DNA from: an uncultured Prevotellamassilia sp.
GTDB taxonomy: Bacteria; Bacteroidota; Bacteroidia; Bacteroidales; Bacteroidaceae
NCBI GenBank assembly: GCA_934255485.1
Contig: CAKQOG010000020.1
Coordinates: 1 to 42,613 of the forward strand
Length of the DNA stretch: 42,613 nt
Reading direction: 5' to 3'
Numbering within the stretch: the stretch's first letter is position 1; every line of letters starts with the position of its first letter. The position numbers were made by a program, and so were the translations under genes. The notes beneath the pieces were generated by a model that was not told the origin of the DNA, searched no databases, and saw only the letters and a list, made by a program, of their open reading frames with translations. This document shows positions 1 to 8,288 of the stretch, one piece after another.

Positions 1-1
1 G

Positions 2-979
2 GCTATGGTAGGTCGTCGACAAATAGGTTCTACTATGAAGCCATTTGTCTATGCAATGGGCTTGCAAGGGGGTATGACACCTAATTCAACTATTCGCAAT
101 GTTCAGCGTAACTATGGTGGATGGAGCCCACGCAACGGAAGTCGCGCTCGCTATGGTGCTAATGTAACGCTTAAATGGGGCTTAAGTCAGTCGAACAACT
201 GGGTAACGGCGGGGCTTATGTTCCAAATAGATCGCACCGGACAGGGTCTTGTGCGCGACTTGCAAGCTCTTGGTGTGGCTAACGACAATATGCAACCATC
301 ATTGCCTCTTTGTTTGGGTACTTGCGATATTACAGCTGCTGAATTGGCTTCAGCATACACCGCATTTGTTGAAAAGGGTATTCGACGCGCTCCCTTGCTT
401 GTTACTCGCATTGAGGATAGCGAGGGAAACATTGTAGCCGACTTCACTCCACGCACCAATGAGGTATATAGCGAAGAAACTGCCTATAGCATGATTGACA
501 TGATGAAGGCGGTAATAGATGAAGGTACCGGACGTCGTTTGCGCTCAATATACGATATGAAGGGACCTATTGCAGGAAAAACTGGTACAACAAACAATAA
601 CTCAGATGGTTGGTTTGTAGGATGTGTTCCGCAGCTTGTAACGGCAGTTTGGGTAGGTGGTGATGAACGTGATATTCATTTTAACTCAACAGCTTTAGGG
701 CAAGGTTCTGCCTCGGCATTGCCTGTATGGGCACTATATATGCGCAGAGTATATGCAGATAAATCTTTGGGCTATGACCCCGAACGTGACTTTGACAGAC
801 CTCTCTCACAAGAGGATTCGGGCGAACACCATAAGCATAAAGGTAGCGGCAATAGCTCGCAGAGTTCTAACGACGAAGCGGATGCCTCGGAACAGAGTGA
901 GCCGTATGCAACTGAACAAAATGCGCAATCTAAAACTAAACCAAAGTCAAAGTCGCAAGCTGACAAATATTTTGAATAA
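2..979 (+). CDS. Class A penicillin-binding protein (PBP1A-like), C-terminal transpeptidase part; 5' end outside window
   Basis: The reading frame is open from base 2, so this is the 3' part of a longer gene; no start is visible. The fragment carries the penicillin-binding transpeptidase motifs in order: the SxxK active-site motif STMK (visible residues 9-12, counted from the first Met at base 5), SNN as the SxN motif (63-65) and KTG (192-194) followed by T-T and a DGWFVG stretch. GSTMKPF and KTGTT are typical of class A (bifunctional) PBPs, which polymerise and cross-link peptidoglycan at the outer face of the inner membrane. The glycosyltransferase domain and membrane anchor should lie upstream. 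After about residue 265 the protein ends in a low-complexity Ser/Lys/Glu/Gln-rich tail of about 55 residues, probably disordered. kdsB follows after 32 bp on the same strand, so both may share a transcript. Family assignment is firm; the exact paralogue (PBP1A or PBP1C-like) is inferred from the motif spacing. Confidence 0.9.
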   Translation, partial: AMVGRRQIGSTMKPFVYAMGLQGGMTPNSTIRNVQRNYGGWSPRNGSRARYGANVTLKWGLSQSNNWVTAGLMFQIDRTGQGLVRDLQALGVANDNMQPSLPLCLGTCDITAAELASAYTAFVEKGIRRAPLLVTRIEDSEGNIVADFTPRTNEVYSEETAYSMIDMMKAVIDEGTGRRLRSIYDMKGPIAGKTGTTNNNSDGWFVGCVPQLVTAVWVGGDERDIHFNSTALGQGSASALPVWALYMRRVYADKSLGYDPERDFDRPLSQEDSGEHHKHKGSGNSSQSSNDEADASEQSEPYATEQNAQSKTKPKSKSQADKYFE

Positions 980-1011
980 CTGAAATATAAAACGAAAGAT
1001 TTTATCATATC

Positions 1012-1764
1012 ATGAAATTTATAGCAATTATTCCAGCACGATATGCTTCAACACGTTTCCCTGCTAAACCATTGGCAATGTTGGATGGTAAACTCATCAT
1101 ACAACGTGTTTATGAACGTGTAGAAAAGGTGTTCCCAACGCTTTGTGTGGCAACAGATGATGAACGCATTAAGCATGCTGTAGAGGCATTTGGTGGGGTA
1201 GCGGTTATGACTTCAACTTCGCACCGCAGTGGCACAGATCGTTGCTATGAGGCATATTGTAAAATGAAATCGGATGCAGATGTAGTTGTTAATGTACAAG
1301 GGGATGAACCTTTTATTGCTCCTTCGCAATTGCATACGATAATGGACTGCTTTAATGATGAAACCACAGAGATTGCAACCTTGGTAAAGCCTTTTACCAA
1401 CGAGGCAACTATTGAACAAATAGAGAACCCTAATAGCCCTAAGGTGGTGGTGAGCAACGACGGATATGCACTTTATTTCTCTCGTAGCATAGTTCCTTAT
1501 TTGCGTGGCATTCCTAAAGAAGAATGGCCAAAGCATCACAATTACCTTAAGCATATTGGCCTATATGCATATAAAGCAGATGTGTTGAAATGCATAACTT
1601 CAATGCCTCAAGGCAACTTAGAACAATGCGAATCGCTCGAGCAACTGCGTTGGTTGCAAGCAGGATTACGCATAAAGGTTGGTACAACCGATGTTGAAAC
1701 AATTGGTATAGATACTCCGGAGGATTTAAATCGAGCCGAAGCTTTCTTAAAATCTCATAAATGA
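1012..1764 (+). CDS. kdsB: 3-deoxy-manno-octulosonate cytidylyltransferase (CMP-Kdo synthetase)
   Basis: The protein has 250 residues, the normal length for KdsB. It starts with the nucleotidyltransferase signature IPARYASTRFPAKPL (residues 7-21) and carries VQGDEP at 95-100, both hallmarks of the CMP-Kdo synthetase fold. The enzyme couples CTP to Kdo in the cytoplasm, giving CMP-Kdo, the activated sugar for the inner core of lipopolysaccharide. The ATG at 1012 puts the signature right at the N-terminus, so the start is secure. It lies 32 bp after the PBP gene and 13 bp before the MORN-repeat gene on the same strand, suggesting one envelope-related transcription unit. No unusual features were seen. 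Confidence 0.96.
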   Translation: MKFIAIIPARYASTRFPAKPLAMLDGKLIIQRVYERVEKVFPTLCVATDDERIKHAVEAFGGVAVMTSTSHRSGTDRCYEAYCKMKSDADVVVNVQGDEPFIAPSQLHTIMDCFNDETTEIATLVKPFTNEATIEQIENPNSPKVVVSNDGYALYFSRSIVPYLRGIPKEEWPKHHNYLKHIGLYAYKADVLKCITSMPQGNLEQCESLEQLRWLQAGLRIKVGTTDVETIGIDTPEDLNRAEAFLKSHK

Positions 1765-1777
1765 TTTATTAATTATC

Positions 1778-2887
1778 ATGCAGCGAATATTTCTTTCTTT
1801 ACTTTTGTTACTCTCATTGTCTTCAGTATCAGCGCAGAAGATAGTTGTAGGTTCGTGTACACTCAAGGATGGAGGTATATATACGGGTGAACTTTCAGGC
1901 GGAAAACCTAATGGGAAAGGCCGCGTGCAATACGAAAATGGCGATACTTATGAAGGTAGTTTCATTAAGGGACTCCGCAATGGCGAAGGTACTTTTACTG
2001 CTGCCGATGGTTCTCGATATGAAGGTAATTGGGTAAAAAACGAGAAGACAGGTAAGGGCACTTTCTATGCTGTAAACAACAATCGTTATGTAGGCATTTG
2101 GTATCGTGACCAAAAAGAGGGCGTCGGTACAATGTACTATTATAATGGAGATCGTTACGAAGGTTTGTGGAAAGACGATAAACGCAATGGCCGTGGCACA
2201 TACACCTATCAGAGTGGCGCATACTATAAAGGTGATTGGGTAGATGATAAAAAAGAAGGCAAGGGTATCTTTGATTGGAACGATGGTTCTAAATATGAAG
2301 GTTCTTGGGCCAACAATCAGCGCAATGGCCGTGGCACTTACTTCTATGCTGATGGCGATTACTACAATGGTGATTGGAAAAACGACATGCAAGATGGTCG
2401 TGGCATTTACAAATTCCGTAATGGCGATGTGTATGAAGGGCAATATGCCATGGGTGAACGTACGGGCGAAGGCACTTTTAAGTTTGCAAATGGCGATGTG
2501 TATGTTGGCAACTTTCTTAGTGGCGAACAAAGTGGTCAGGGCACTTTTCAATGGAAGGGTGTGGCTTCGTATACTGGACAATGGAAAAACAACATGATGG
2601 ATGGTCATGGCGTGTATAAGTGGAAAAATGGCGATGAGTATACAGGCGAGTGGAAAAACAACCGTATGGATGGTGAAGGAACATTGCGCTTTGCAACAGG
2701 AGGACGATTTAAAGGTACGTTCAGAGAGGGCAAACGTGATGGTCGTTCGATAGAAATACGTGCAGATGGTACACGCATTGATTGTTCATATCGCGATGGC
2801 TTGAAACATGGAAAATACAAAGAATATGATGCTAATGGTAATGTTATCAAATCGGGCGAATATTCTAATGGAAGGGTTGTTCAATAA
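1778..2887 (+). CDS. Exported MORN-repeat protein (13 perfect-length repeats plus one degenerate)
   Basis: The 369-residue protein starts with a signal peptide (hydrophobic Leu-rich core, likely cleavage after VSA at residue 19). From residue 35 to 333 it consists of 13 consecutive MORN units, each exactly 23 residues, of the form YxGxWxxxxxxGxGxxxxxxGxx. A 14th degenerate unit follows (334-356) and then a 13-residue tail. MORN repeats form an elongated beta-hairpin solenoid and in other proteins bind lipids or partner proteins. No catalytic domain is attached, so a scaffold or surface-binding role is possible but not shown. The signal peptide implies periplasmic or surface location; there is no lipobox. 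The gene sits 13 bp after kdsB. Repeats 5-8 show a two-unit period at both protein and DNA level, suggesting duplication of repeat pairs. The repeat region also yields a long open frame on the opposite strand, which is an artefact. Confidence 0.88.
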   Translation: MQRIFLSLLLLLSLSSVSAQKIVVGSCTLKDGGIYTGELSGGKPNGKGRVQYENGDTYEGSFIKGLRNGEGTFTAADGSRYEGNWVKNEKTGKGTFYAVNNNRYVGIWYRDQKEGVGTMYYYNGDRYEGLWKDDKRNGRGTYTYQSGAYYKGDWVDDKKEGKGIFDWNDGSKYEGSWANNQRNGRGTYFYADGDYYNGDWKNDMQDGRGIYKFRNGDVYEGQYAMGERTGEGTFKFANGDVYVGNFLSGEQSGQGTFQWKGVASYTGQWKNNMMDGHGVYKWKNGDEYTGEWKNNRMDGEGTLRFATGGRFKGTFREGKRDGRSIEIRADGTRIDCSYRDGLKHGKYKEYDANGNVIKSGEYSNGRVVQ

Positions 2888-3006
2888 TATTGGTGATAAT
2901 AAAACCTTTTTGACTTTACGATAAATGGAAGTGATGGGTGGAAGATTGAACTCCAAACATCTTACTTTAAAATTAAAATCAAATAATTTTATAAATATCG
3001 TATATC

Positions 3007-5094
3007 ATGGAAACAAATAAAACATCAACCGCAAAGAAAGCAAAAACTGCTGCAAAAACACGTCCTCATCAACTCAAAATAATAAAGAATGATGAATGGT
3101 TAAAGCCTTTTGAAGCAGCTATTCAAGGCCGTCACGACCATGCTTTGTACAAACTGAATGAACTAACTAGTGGAAAAGGCTCGTTAAGCGATTTTGCCGA
3201 TGGTCATCTTTATTTTGGCTTGCATCGCACTTCGCGCCAGTGGGTGTTAAGAGAATGGGCTCCTAATGCCACCGAGATATATCTAACAGGTACATTTAAT
3301 GATTGGAAAGAATGTCCTGAATATGCTTTTAAACGTATAAAGGGAACGGGAAATTGGGAACTTAAGTTGCCTATTAAAGTTTTGCACCACCTCGACCTCT
3401 ATAAATTGTCTATACATTGGGATGGCGGTCAAGGAGAACGTGTGCCTGCATGGGCACAACGTGTGGTGCAAGATGAACAGACAAAGATATTCAGCGCACA
3501 GGTATGGTGTCCTTCAGAGCCTTATCAATGGAAGAAAACGCAATTTCGTCCCAAACGCGGTCCGCTCTTTATCTATGAATGTCATATTGGTATGGCGCAA
3601 GATGCCGAGAAAGTTGGTACCTACAATGAGTTCCGACTAAATGTGTTACCGCGCATCATTGCCGATGGCTACAATTGTATCCAGATAATGGCTATTGCCG
3701 AACACCCTTATTATGGTAGTTTTGGTTATCACGTAAGTTCATTTTTTGCTCCAAGTAGTCGATTTGGTACACCTGATGAGCTGAAGCAACTTATAGATGA
3801 AGCACATGCTGCAGGTATTAGTGTGATTATGGATTTAGTGCATAGTCACGCAGTAAAGAACGAAGTTGAAGGGCTTGGCAATTATGCTGGCGACCCCGAC
3901 CAATTCTTCTATCCTTCGCCACGTCGTGAACATTCGGCATGGGATAGCCTTTGTTTTGATTATGGTAAGAACGATGTCATACACTTCTTGTTATCAAATT
4001 GCAAGTATTGGTTAACAGAGTTTCATTTTGATGGGTTCCGTTTTGACGGCGTAACCTCCATGCTTTATTATAGTCATGGATTGGGCGAAAGCTTTGGTGG
4101 ATATGGTGACTATTTTAATGGGCATCAAGATGATAATGCTATTTGCTATCTAACATTGGCCAACATACTTATTCACGAGGTTAATCCTAATGCCATAACC
4201 ATAGCTGAGGAAGTGAGTGGTATGCCAGGCTTGGCAGCTCCGTTTAAAGACGGAGGTTATGGTTTTGACTATCGCATGGCGATGAATATTCCTGACTATT
4301 GGATAAAGACTATCAAAGAAAAGCGTGATGAAGATTGGCACACATCTTCAATTCTGTGGGAACTTACTAACAGACGTGCTGACGAGAAAACCATTTCATA
4401 TTGCGAAAGCCATGACCAAGCACTTGTTGGCGATAAAACCTTGATTTTCCGTTTGATAGATGCTGATATGTATTGGCATTTCCGCAAAGGAGATGAAAAT
4501 GAAAATGTGCATCGAGGTATAGCCCTACATAAGATGATACGTCTTGTAACATCGTCTACTATTAATGGTGGCTATCTCAACTTTATGGGCAATGAATTTG
4601 GACATCCAGAATGGATAGATTTCCCTCGTGAAGGTAATGGATGGAGCTATAAGTATGCCCGTCGTCAATGGAATTTGGTAGACAATCACGACCTTTGTTA
4701 TCATTATTTGGGAGATTTCGACAAGGCTATGGTGCATTTGTTGCGTACATCCATGCCCGACATACGTCGTTATGAGGTGCAAGAAGTGTGGCATGACGAT
4801 GGCGACCAGATAATGGCATATATGCGTGGTAACTTGGTTTTTGTATTCAATTTCTCTCCTAATCGCTCTTATGATGGTTATGGATTTAGAGTGCCAGAGG
4901 GTGCATACGATGTAGTTCTCAATACTGATGCAAAAGAGTTTGGAGGAAACGGTTTAGCAGACGATAGTGTTTGCCACTTTACAAACTTCGACCCTTTGCT
5001 TGCAAGAGATGGCAAAGGATGGTTAAAGCTCTATTTGCCTGCTCGGTCGGCTGTAGTTTTAAAACGTCGCAAGGAAAAGAAAGAGGATAAATAG
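3007..5094 (+). CDS. glgB: 1,4-alpha-glucan branching enzyme, eukaryote-like type (GH13)
   Basis: The 695-residue enzyme transfers alpha-1,4 chains to create alpha-1,6 branches in glycogen. The first 20 residues are Lys/Thr/Ala-rich. A CBM48-like beta-sandwich follows (about 65-165), then the GH13 barrel. Catalytic residues are visible: the nucleophile Asp347 in FRFDGVTSM, the acid/base Glu401 in IAEEVSGMP, and the transition-state pair His469-Asp470 in ESHDQALVGDKT. FRFDGVTSMLYYSHG and the EFGHPEW motif near residue 530 match the animal, plant and fungal branching enzymes (GH13_8) rather than the E. coli GlgB type (GH13_9); this form is known to be common in Bacteroidetes. A C-terminal beta domain ends the protein. 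It lies 119 bp after the MORN gene with no recognisable terminator between, and is followed by a stem-loop terminator at 5139. No other glycogen gene is in the window. Confidence 0.95.
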   Translation: METNKTSTAKKAKTAAKTRPHQLKIIKNDEWLKPFEAAIQGRHDHALYKLNELTSGKGSLSDFADGHLYFGLHRTSRQWVLREWAPNATEIYLTGTFNDWKECPEYAFKRIKGTGNWELKLPIKVLHHLDLYKLSIHWDGGQGERVPAWAQRVVQDEQTKIFSAQVWCPSEPYQWKKTQFRPKRGPLFIYECHIGMAQDAEKVGTYNEFRLNVLPRIIADGYNCIQIMAIAEHPYYGSFGYHVSSFFAPSSRFGTPDELKQLIDEAHAAGISVIMDLVHSHAVKNEVEGLGNYAGDPDQFFYPSPRREHSAWDSLCFDYGKNDVIHFLLSNCKYWLTEFHFDGFRFDGVTSMLYYSHGLGESFGGYGDYFNGHQDDNAICYLTLANILIHEVNPNAITIAEEVSGMPGLAAPFKDGGYGFDYRMAMNIPDYWIKTIKEKRDEDWHTSSILWELTNRRADEKTISYCESHDQALVGDKTLIFRLIDADMYWHFRKGDENENVHRGIALHKMIRLVTSSTINGGYLNFMGNEFGHPEWIDFPREGNGWSYKYARRQWNLVDNHDLCYHYLGDFDKAMVHLLRTSMPDIRRYEVQEVWHDDGDQIMAYMRGNLVFVFNFSPNRSYDGYGFRVPEGAYDVVLNTDAKEFGGNGLADDSVCHFTNFDPLLARDGKGWLKLYLPARSAVVLKRRKEKKEDK

Positions 5095-5138
5095 TATATG
5101 TAATTGATATTATATAGATTAATAGTAGATATTATAAA

Positions 5139-5184
5139 GGTTGGCTTTCATACATGTTCTATGATGTGAAAAGCCAATCTTTTT
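5139..5184 (+). terminator. Rho-independent terminator after glgB
   Basis: GGTTGGCTTT (5139-5148) pairs with AAAGCCAATC (5170-5179), allowing one G-T pair, across a 21-nt loop. A run of five T follows. It lies 45 bp after the glgB stop and just before the SprT-like gene. Confidence 0.7.
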
Positions 5185-5200
5185 AGTAACATTGTGTTGT

Positions 5201-5887
5201 ATGGAGATAAGTCTGCCTTTGCTCAAAGAAAAGTTTGATGTGTTTAATAGAGCTATATTTCAGGGGTGTTTGCCTCGTATTGAGATAAAGCTAAGTAGAG
5301 CAAGAAAAAAGGCTGGTAGCTTTAACTATAAGGTCAGCAACATTTTGATTACTCGTAATGCAAAGTGCTCTAATCTATCTATTAGTATAAGCGTTTGCTT
5401 TAACTATACAGAGCAAGAACTCGAAGATGTGCTTATCCATGAGATGATACATTACTATATACATTATAAGCAATTGCCTGATAGTGGACCGCATGGACCA
5501 ACCTTTAAGCGCATAATGAACGATATAAATCATCGTTTTAATCGCCATATAAAGGTTTCATTTAGGAGCGGAGAGTTGAGCGTGGATGCCCAGCGACCTC
5601 GACGCCTTGTACATATTTTGGCTGTAATATCGTTTAAAGATGGTACAAAGGGATTGAAGGTACTTACACGTGTTGCTCCCAAAATAATAGCCTATTATAA
5701 CAGTATATCTCGGTTGCCCAAGGTGCAAAAGATTGAACTATATGGTTCTACAAATGTATTTTTCGATAGCTATCCACATTCATGTTCATTGCGCTATCAC
5801 CCTATCAAAGAAACCGACTTATTGCCACATCTCGAAAAAGATGTAATCAGAATTATGTGCGACGGAAAGACGCTTAAAACCATTTAG
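5201..5887 (+). CDS. SprT-like zinc metalloprotein
   Basis: With ATG 5201 as start the protein has 228 residues. Nine bases upstream an in-frame TTG (5192) could extend it by MCC, but the ATG version begins naturally as MEISLPLLKEKF. The SprT-like signature is clear: HEMIH at residues 80-84 gives zinc ligands His80 and His84 with catalytic-type Glu81, and His98 in GPHGPTF is the likely third ligand. The N-terminal pattern (helix, then ARKKAGSF, then beta strands before the HExxH) fits the SprT/Spartan domain. Eukaryotic Spartan proteases cleave DNA-protein crosslinks; whether bacterial SprT-like proteins do so is not established, and the C-terminal 110 residues are unassigned. It is flanked by a terminator upstream and a bidirectional one downstream, so it appears monocistronic. 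Confidence 0.82.
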   Translation: MEISLPLLKEKFDVFNRAIFQGCLPRIEIKLSRARKKAGSFNYKVSNILITRNAKCSNLSISISVCFNYTEQELEDVLIHEMIHYYIHYKQLPDSGPHGPTFKRIMNDINHRFNRHIKVSFRSGELSVDAQRPRRLVHILAVISFKDGTKGLKVLTRVAPKIIAYYNSISRLPKVQKIELYGSTNVFFDSYPHSCSLRYHPIKETDLLPHLEKDVIRIMCDGKTLKTI

Positions 5888-5907
5888 TAGCCCATACAAA
5901 TACAAAT

Positions 5908-5956
5908 AAAGAGTGTATCAATGATGCAATTTTGCAAAACATTGATACACTCTTTT
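5908..5956. terminator. Bidirectional terminator between SprT-like gene and pgeF
   Basis: A perfect 16-bp stem, AAAGAGTGTATCAATG (5908-5923) with CATTGATACACTCTTT (5940-5955), has A-rich sequence on the left and T-rich on the right. It serves the two convergent genes ending at 5887 and 6006. Confidence 0.85.
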
Positions 5957-6005
5957 ATATAAGTTGGCACATCAATTAATACAGATGACCTACTTAACTT
6001 TATGG

Positions 6006-6827
6006 TTACTTGAGGCATATACCAGTAAATATTCTTCCTGAATTAATGCCTAATCTGCGAGCAGAAAAAAACGTGTCGCAATGTTGATAGGTGCAAATGC
6101 CTGCAATGCGGATTTGTGACAAATCAAAGCCGCACTCCTCAAGTGTGCAAACATTGGCAGCCCAAAGGTCAATGTGTGGTTTAGCGTTAGGATTATGCAC
6201 TGAACGGCACACAATATCTGCGGAGAAATGTTCATTTGCAAAGGCTTCTACCACTTCTTCGCCCACCTCGAATGCGTCTACAGAAATGCTTGGACCTATA
6301 ACAACCATGCAATCACTTGCTTTTGTTTGATAAGTCTCTTTCATTTTTACAAAAGATTTTTGCGCAATTCTTTTTATGGTTCCACGCCATCCAGCATGAA
6401 TAGCTGCCACGGCTTGATGGCTTTTATCGTAGATAAGCAAAGGCACACAGTCGGCAGTAGATACCCCTATGCACTGGTTGGGGATATTGGTGATAAGTGC
6501 ATCAATATTTTGCAATTTTGTAGTCTGCTCATCCTTCGGTAGCTTTAAAAAGTCATCGTTGATGCATAGCACATTATCTGTGTGCGTTTGTCGGGGCAAC
6601 CATAGTTGCGCCTCATTAATTCCTAACTCGTTACACAACCATTGCTTGTTTCTTTCAACTCGTTGTGGCTCGTCTCCGCAATAGTGTGTAACGTTAAATG
6701 CCGCGTATTCACCCATTGCTTTAATGTCTCCTTCGTTCAAGTCAAAAGGTGATATTCTTGTAGTAGAAAAAGCCTTTACGTTAGGCGATATGTCATAATA
6801 GAGCAGGGTATTGTTGTTTGCAGACAT
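6006..6827 (-). CDS. pgeF: Peptidoglycan editing factor PgeF / YfiH-YlmD family (laccase-domain) protein
   Basis: The 273-residue protein has the full signature of the YfiH/LACC1 family: QTH at 80-82, TADCVPLLIYD at 125-134 and AIHAGWRGT at 142-150, with His82, Cys127 and His144 as the expected zinc ligands, plus IGPSISVDAFEVGEEV further on. Members were first called polyphenol oxidases; later work showed purine nucleoside phosphorylase/adenosine deaminase activity, and in E. coli removal of misincorporated L-Ser from peptidoglycan precursors. Which activity matters here cannot be told from sequence. Its ATG lies 3 bp after the obg stop, so translation is probably coupled in an hpt-adk-obg-pgeF unit. 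Confidence 0.92.
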   Translation of the reverse strand: MSANNNTLLYYDISPNVKAFSTTRISPFDLNEGDIKAMGEYAAFNVTHYCGDEPQRVERNKQWLCNELGINEAQLWLPRQTHTDNVLCINDDFLKLPKDEQTTKLQNIDALITNIPNQCIGVSTADCVPLLIYDKSHQAVAAIHAGWRGTIKRIAQKSFVKMKETYQTKASDCMVVIGPSISVDAFEVGEEVVEAFANEHFSADIVCRSVHNPNAKPHIDLWAANVCTLEECGFDLSQIRIAGICTYQHCDTFFSARRLGINSGRIFTGICLK

Positions 6828-6830
6828 TGC

Positions 6831-7994
6831 TTAGTCCTCCAAATCTTCAATGTCGTATATATCGTCTTCGATTGTGTCATCGTCTGACTCTTCAACATCG
6901 TAGTCGGCTTGCCAATCTTCAAAATCTTTATCAAGAACATTCACTTCGCGGTCGCGGTGAACGATAGAACCACCTTCCGAAACCGATTGCAGTTTGTTGC
7001 TCTCGCTGTTAAGTTCTTCCCACAAAATGTCTTTAAGTTGGTCAATGCCATAACCTGTTACTGCCGATATGTATACAACGGGCAAATCATTTGGCAGTTC
7101 GGCCTTTAGCATTTCCATAAGTTCATCGTCCAATAGGTCGCACTTTGTAACGGCAAGTACTCTGTGCTTGTCAAGCATACCAGGATTAAACTTAGCCAAT
7201 TCGCCCAAAAGCACATTGTATTCTTTAGCAATATTGTCGGTATCGCCAGGAACCATAAATAGCAAAAGAGAGTTGCGTTCAATGTGTCGCAAAAAGCGTA
7301 ATCCCAAGCCTTTGCCTTCGCTTGCTCCTTCGATGATACCTGGAATATCAGCCATAACAAACGACTTATTGTCGCGGTATGCCACCACACCTAAGCTTGG
7401 TTCCATCGTGGTAAAGGGGTAGTTGGCAATCTTAGGTCGAGCAGACGAAAGGGCTGACAACAACGTAGATTTTCCAGCGTTGGGGAAGCCAACTAAGCCA
7501 ACGTCTGCCAATAGTTTAAGCTCGAGTATAACCATCATCTCTTGCATAGGTTCGCCAGGTTGAGCATATCGTGGTGCTTGATTAGTAGCAGTGCGAAATT
7601 GCCAGTTGCCCAAACCTCCGCGTCCACCTTTTAGTAGCATAACCACTTGTCCGTCTTCGGTGACATCACAAATATATTTGCCCGTTTCAGCATCGTATGC
7701 AACGGTTCCAGGTGGTACGTCAATATAGCGGTCTTCACCGTCAGAACCATGCGAACAACACTTTGAGCCATTGCCTCCGTTGCCGGCAAAAACATGGCGT
7801 TCATAGCGCAAGTGGAGCAATGTCCAATAGTTATGGTTCCCGCGAAGATACACGTTACCGCCACGTCCACCATCACCTCCATCAGGTCCACCATTGGGTT
7901 GATATTTAGCTCGGTGCAAATGCATTGAGCCACGTCCGCCTTTACCTGAGCGGCAAAAAATCTTTACGTAATCTACAAAGTTTGATTCGGGCAT
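6831..7994 (-). CDS. obg: Obg family GTPase, ribosome-assembly and stress factor
   Basis: The protein has 387 residues. The glycine-rich Obg fold occupies about 1-160 (many GG pairs, as in NGGPDGGDGGRGG). The GTPase domain follows with G1 GFPNAGKST (169-177), G3 DIPG (216-219) and G4 TKCD. The C-terminus is a long acidic tail rich in Asp and Glu, as in many Obg proteins of this phylum; no separate OCT domain is evident. Obg proteins bind the 50S subunit and are essential in most bacteria. ATG 7994 is chosen because the Obg domain begins directly after (MPESNFVDYVKIFCRSGKGG). It is separated from adk by 294 bp holding two palindromic structures, so it may have its own promoter, and it abuts pgeF downstream. 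Confidence 0.97.
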   Translation of the reverse strand: MPESNFVDYVKIFCRSGKGGRGSMHLHRAKYQPNGGPDGGDGGRGGNVYLRGNHNYWTLLHLRYERHVFAGNGGNGSKCCSHGSDGEDRYIDVPPGTVAYDAETGKYICDVTEDGQVVMLLKGGRGGLGNWQFRTATNQAPRYAQPGEPMQEMMVILELKLLADVGLVGFPNAGKSTLLSALSSARPKIANYPFTTMEPSLGVVAYRDNKSFVMADIPGIIEGASEGKGLGLRFLRHIERNSLLLFMVPGDTDNIAKEYNVLLGELAKFNPGMLDKHRVLAVTKCDLLDDELMEMLKAELPNDLPVVYISAVTGYGIDQLKDILWEELNSESNKLQSVSEGGSIVHRDREVNVLDKDFEDWQADYDVEESDDDTIEDDIYDIEDLED

Positions 7995-8119
7995 AAAATA
8001 CAGGTTCTTTAAAGCAAGTACAAGTAAGTCTTGTTTTGGGGTTCATGTTTAATGGATGTGCTGCCAAGGATGTTCGTGCAGCGCAGTGTGGCGTGTACAC
8101 ACCCTTTATAAAGTGAAAT

Positions 8120-8193
8120 ATGCGGATGTATAGATGCACTATTACATAAACGTAAATCAGCGTTTATAAATGTGTACATTTATACATTCGCAT
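8120..8193. repeat. Nested imperfect inverted repeat between adk and obg
   Basis: ATGCGGATGTATAGATG (8120-8136) is the inverted counterpart of CATTTATACATTCGCAT (8177-8193) with three mismatches. Inside lies a 7-bp stem ATAAACG/CGTTTAT. There is no clear T-run on either side, so it may be a leader structure for obg or a processing site rather than a terminator. Confidence 0.5.
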
Positions 8194-8267
8194 TATGTAA
8201 GTAGCCAATCAAAATAAGTACATATAGCTATGTTTTGCATTAATTCTGAATGCTTACTTATGGTGTA

Positions 8268-8287
8268 ATATTGGCAATTGCCAATAT
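8268..8287. repeat. Perfect 20-bp palindrome directly after adk
   Basis: ATATTGGCAATTGCCAATAT is self-complementary over its full 20 bp and ends one base before the adk stop codon (minus strand). It lacks a loop and a T-run, so it is not a standard terminator; a dimeric protein-binding site or a palindromic remnant is possible. Confidence 0.6.
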
Positions 8288-8288
8288 A

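Noticed and set aside
1895..2608. 237-codon open frame on the minus strand
   Set aside because: It is the mirror of the MORN repeats of the plus-strand gene; periodic codons keep the other strand free of stops. It has a repetitive Ile/Thr/Ala composition and no motif.
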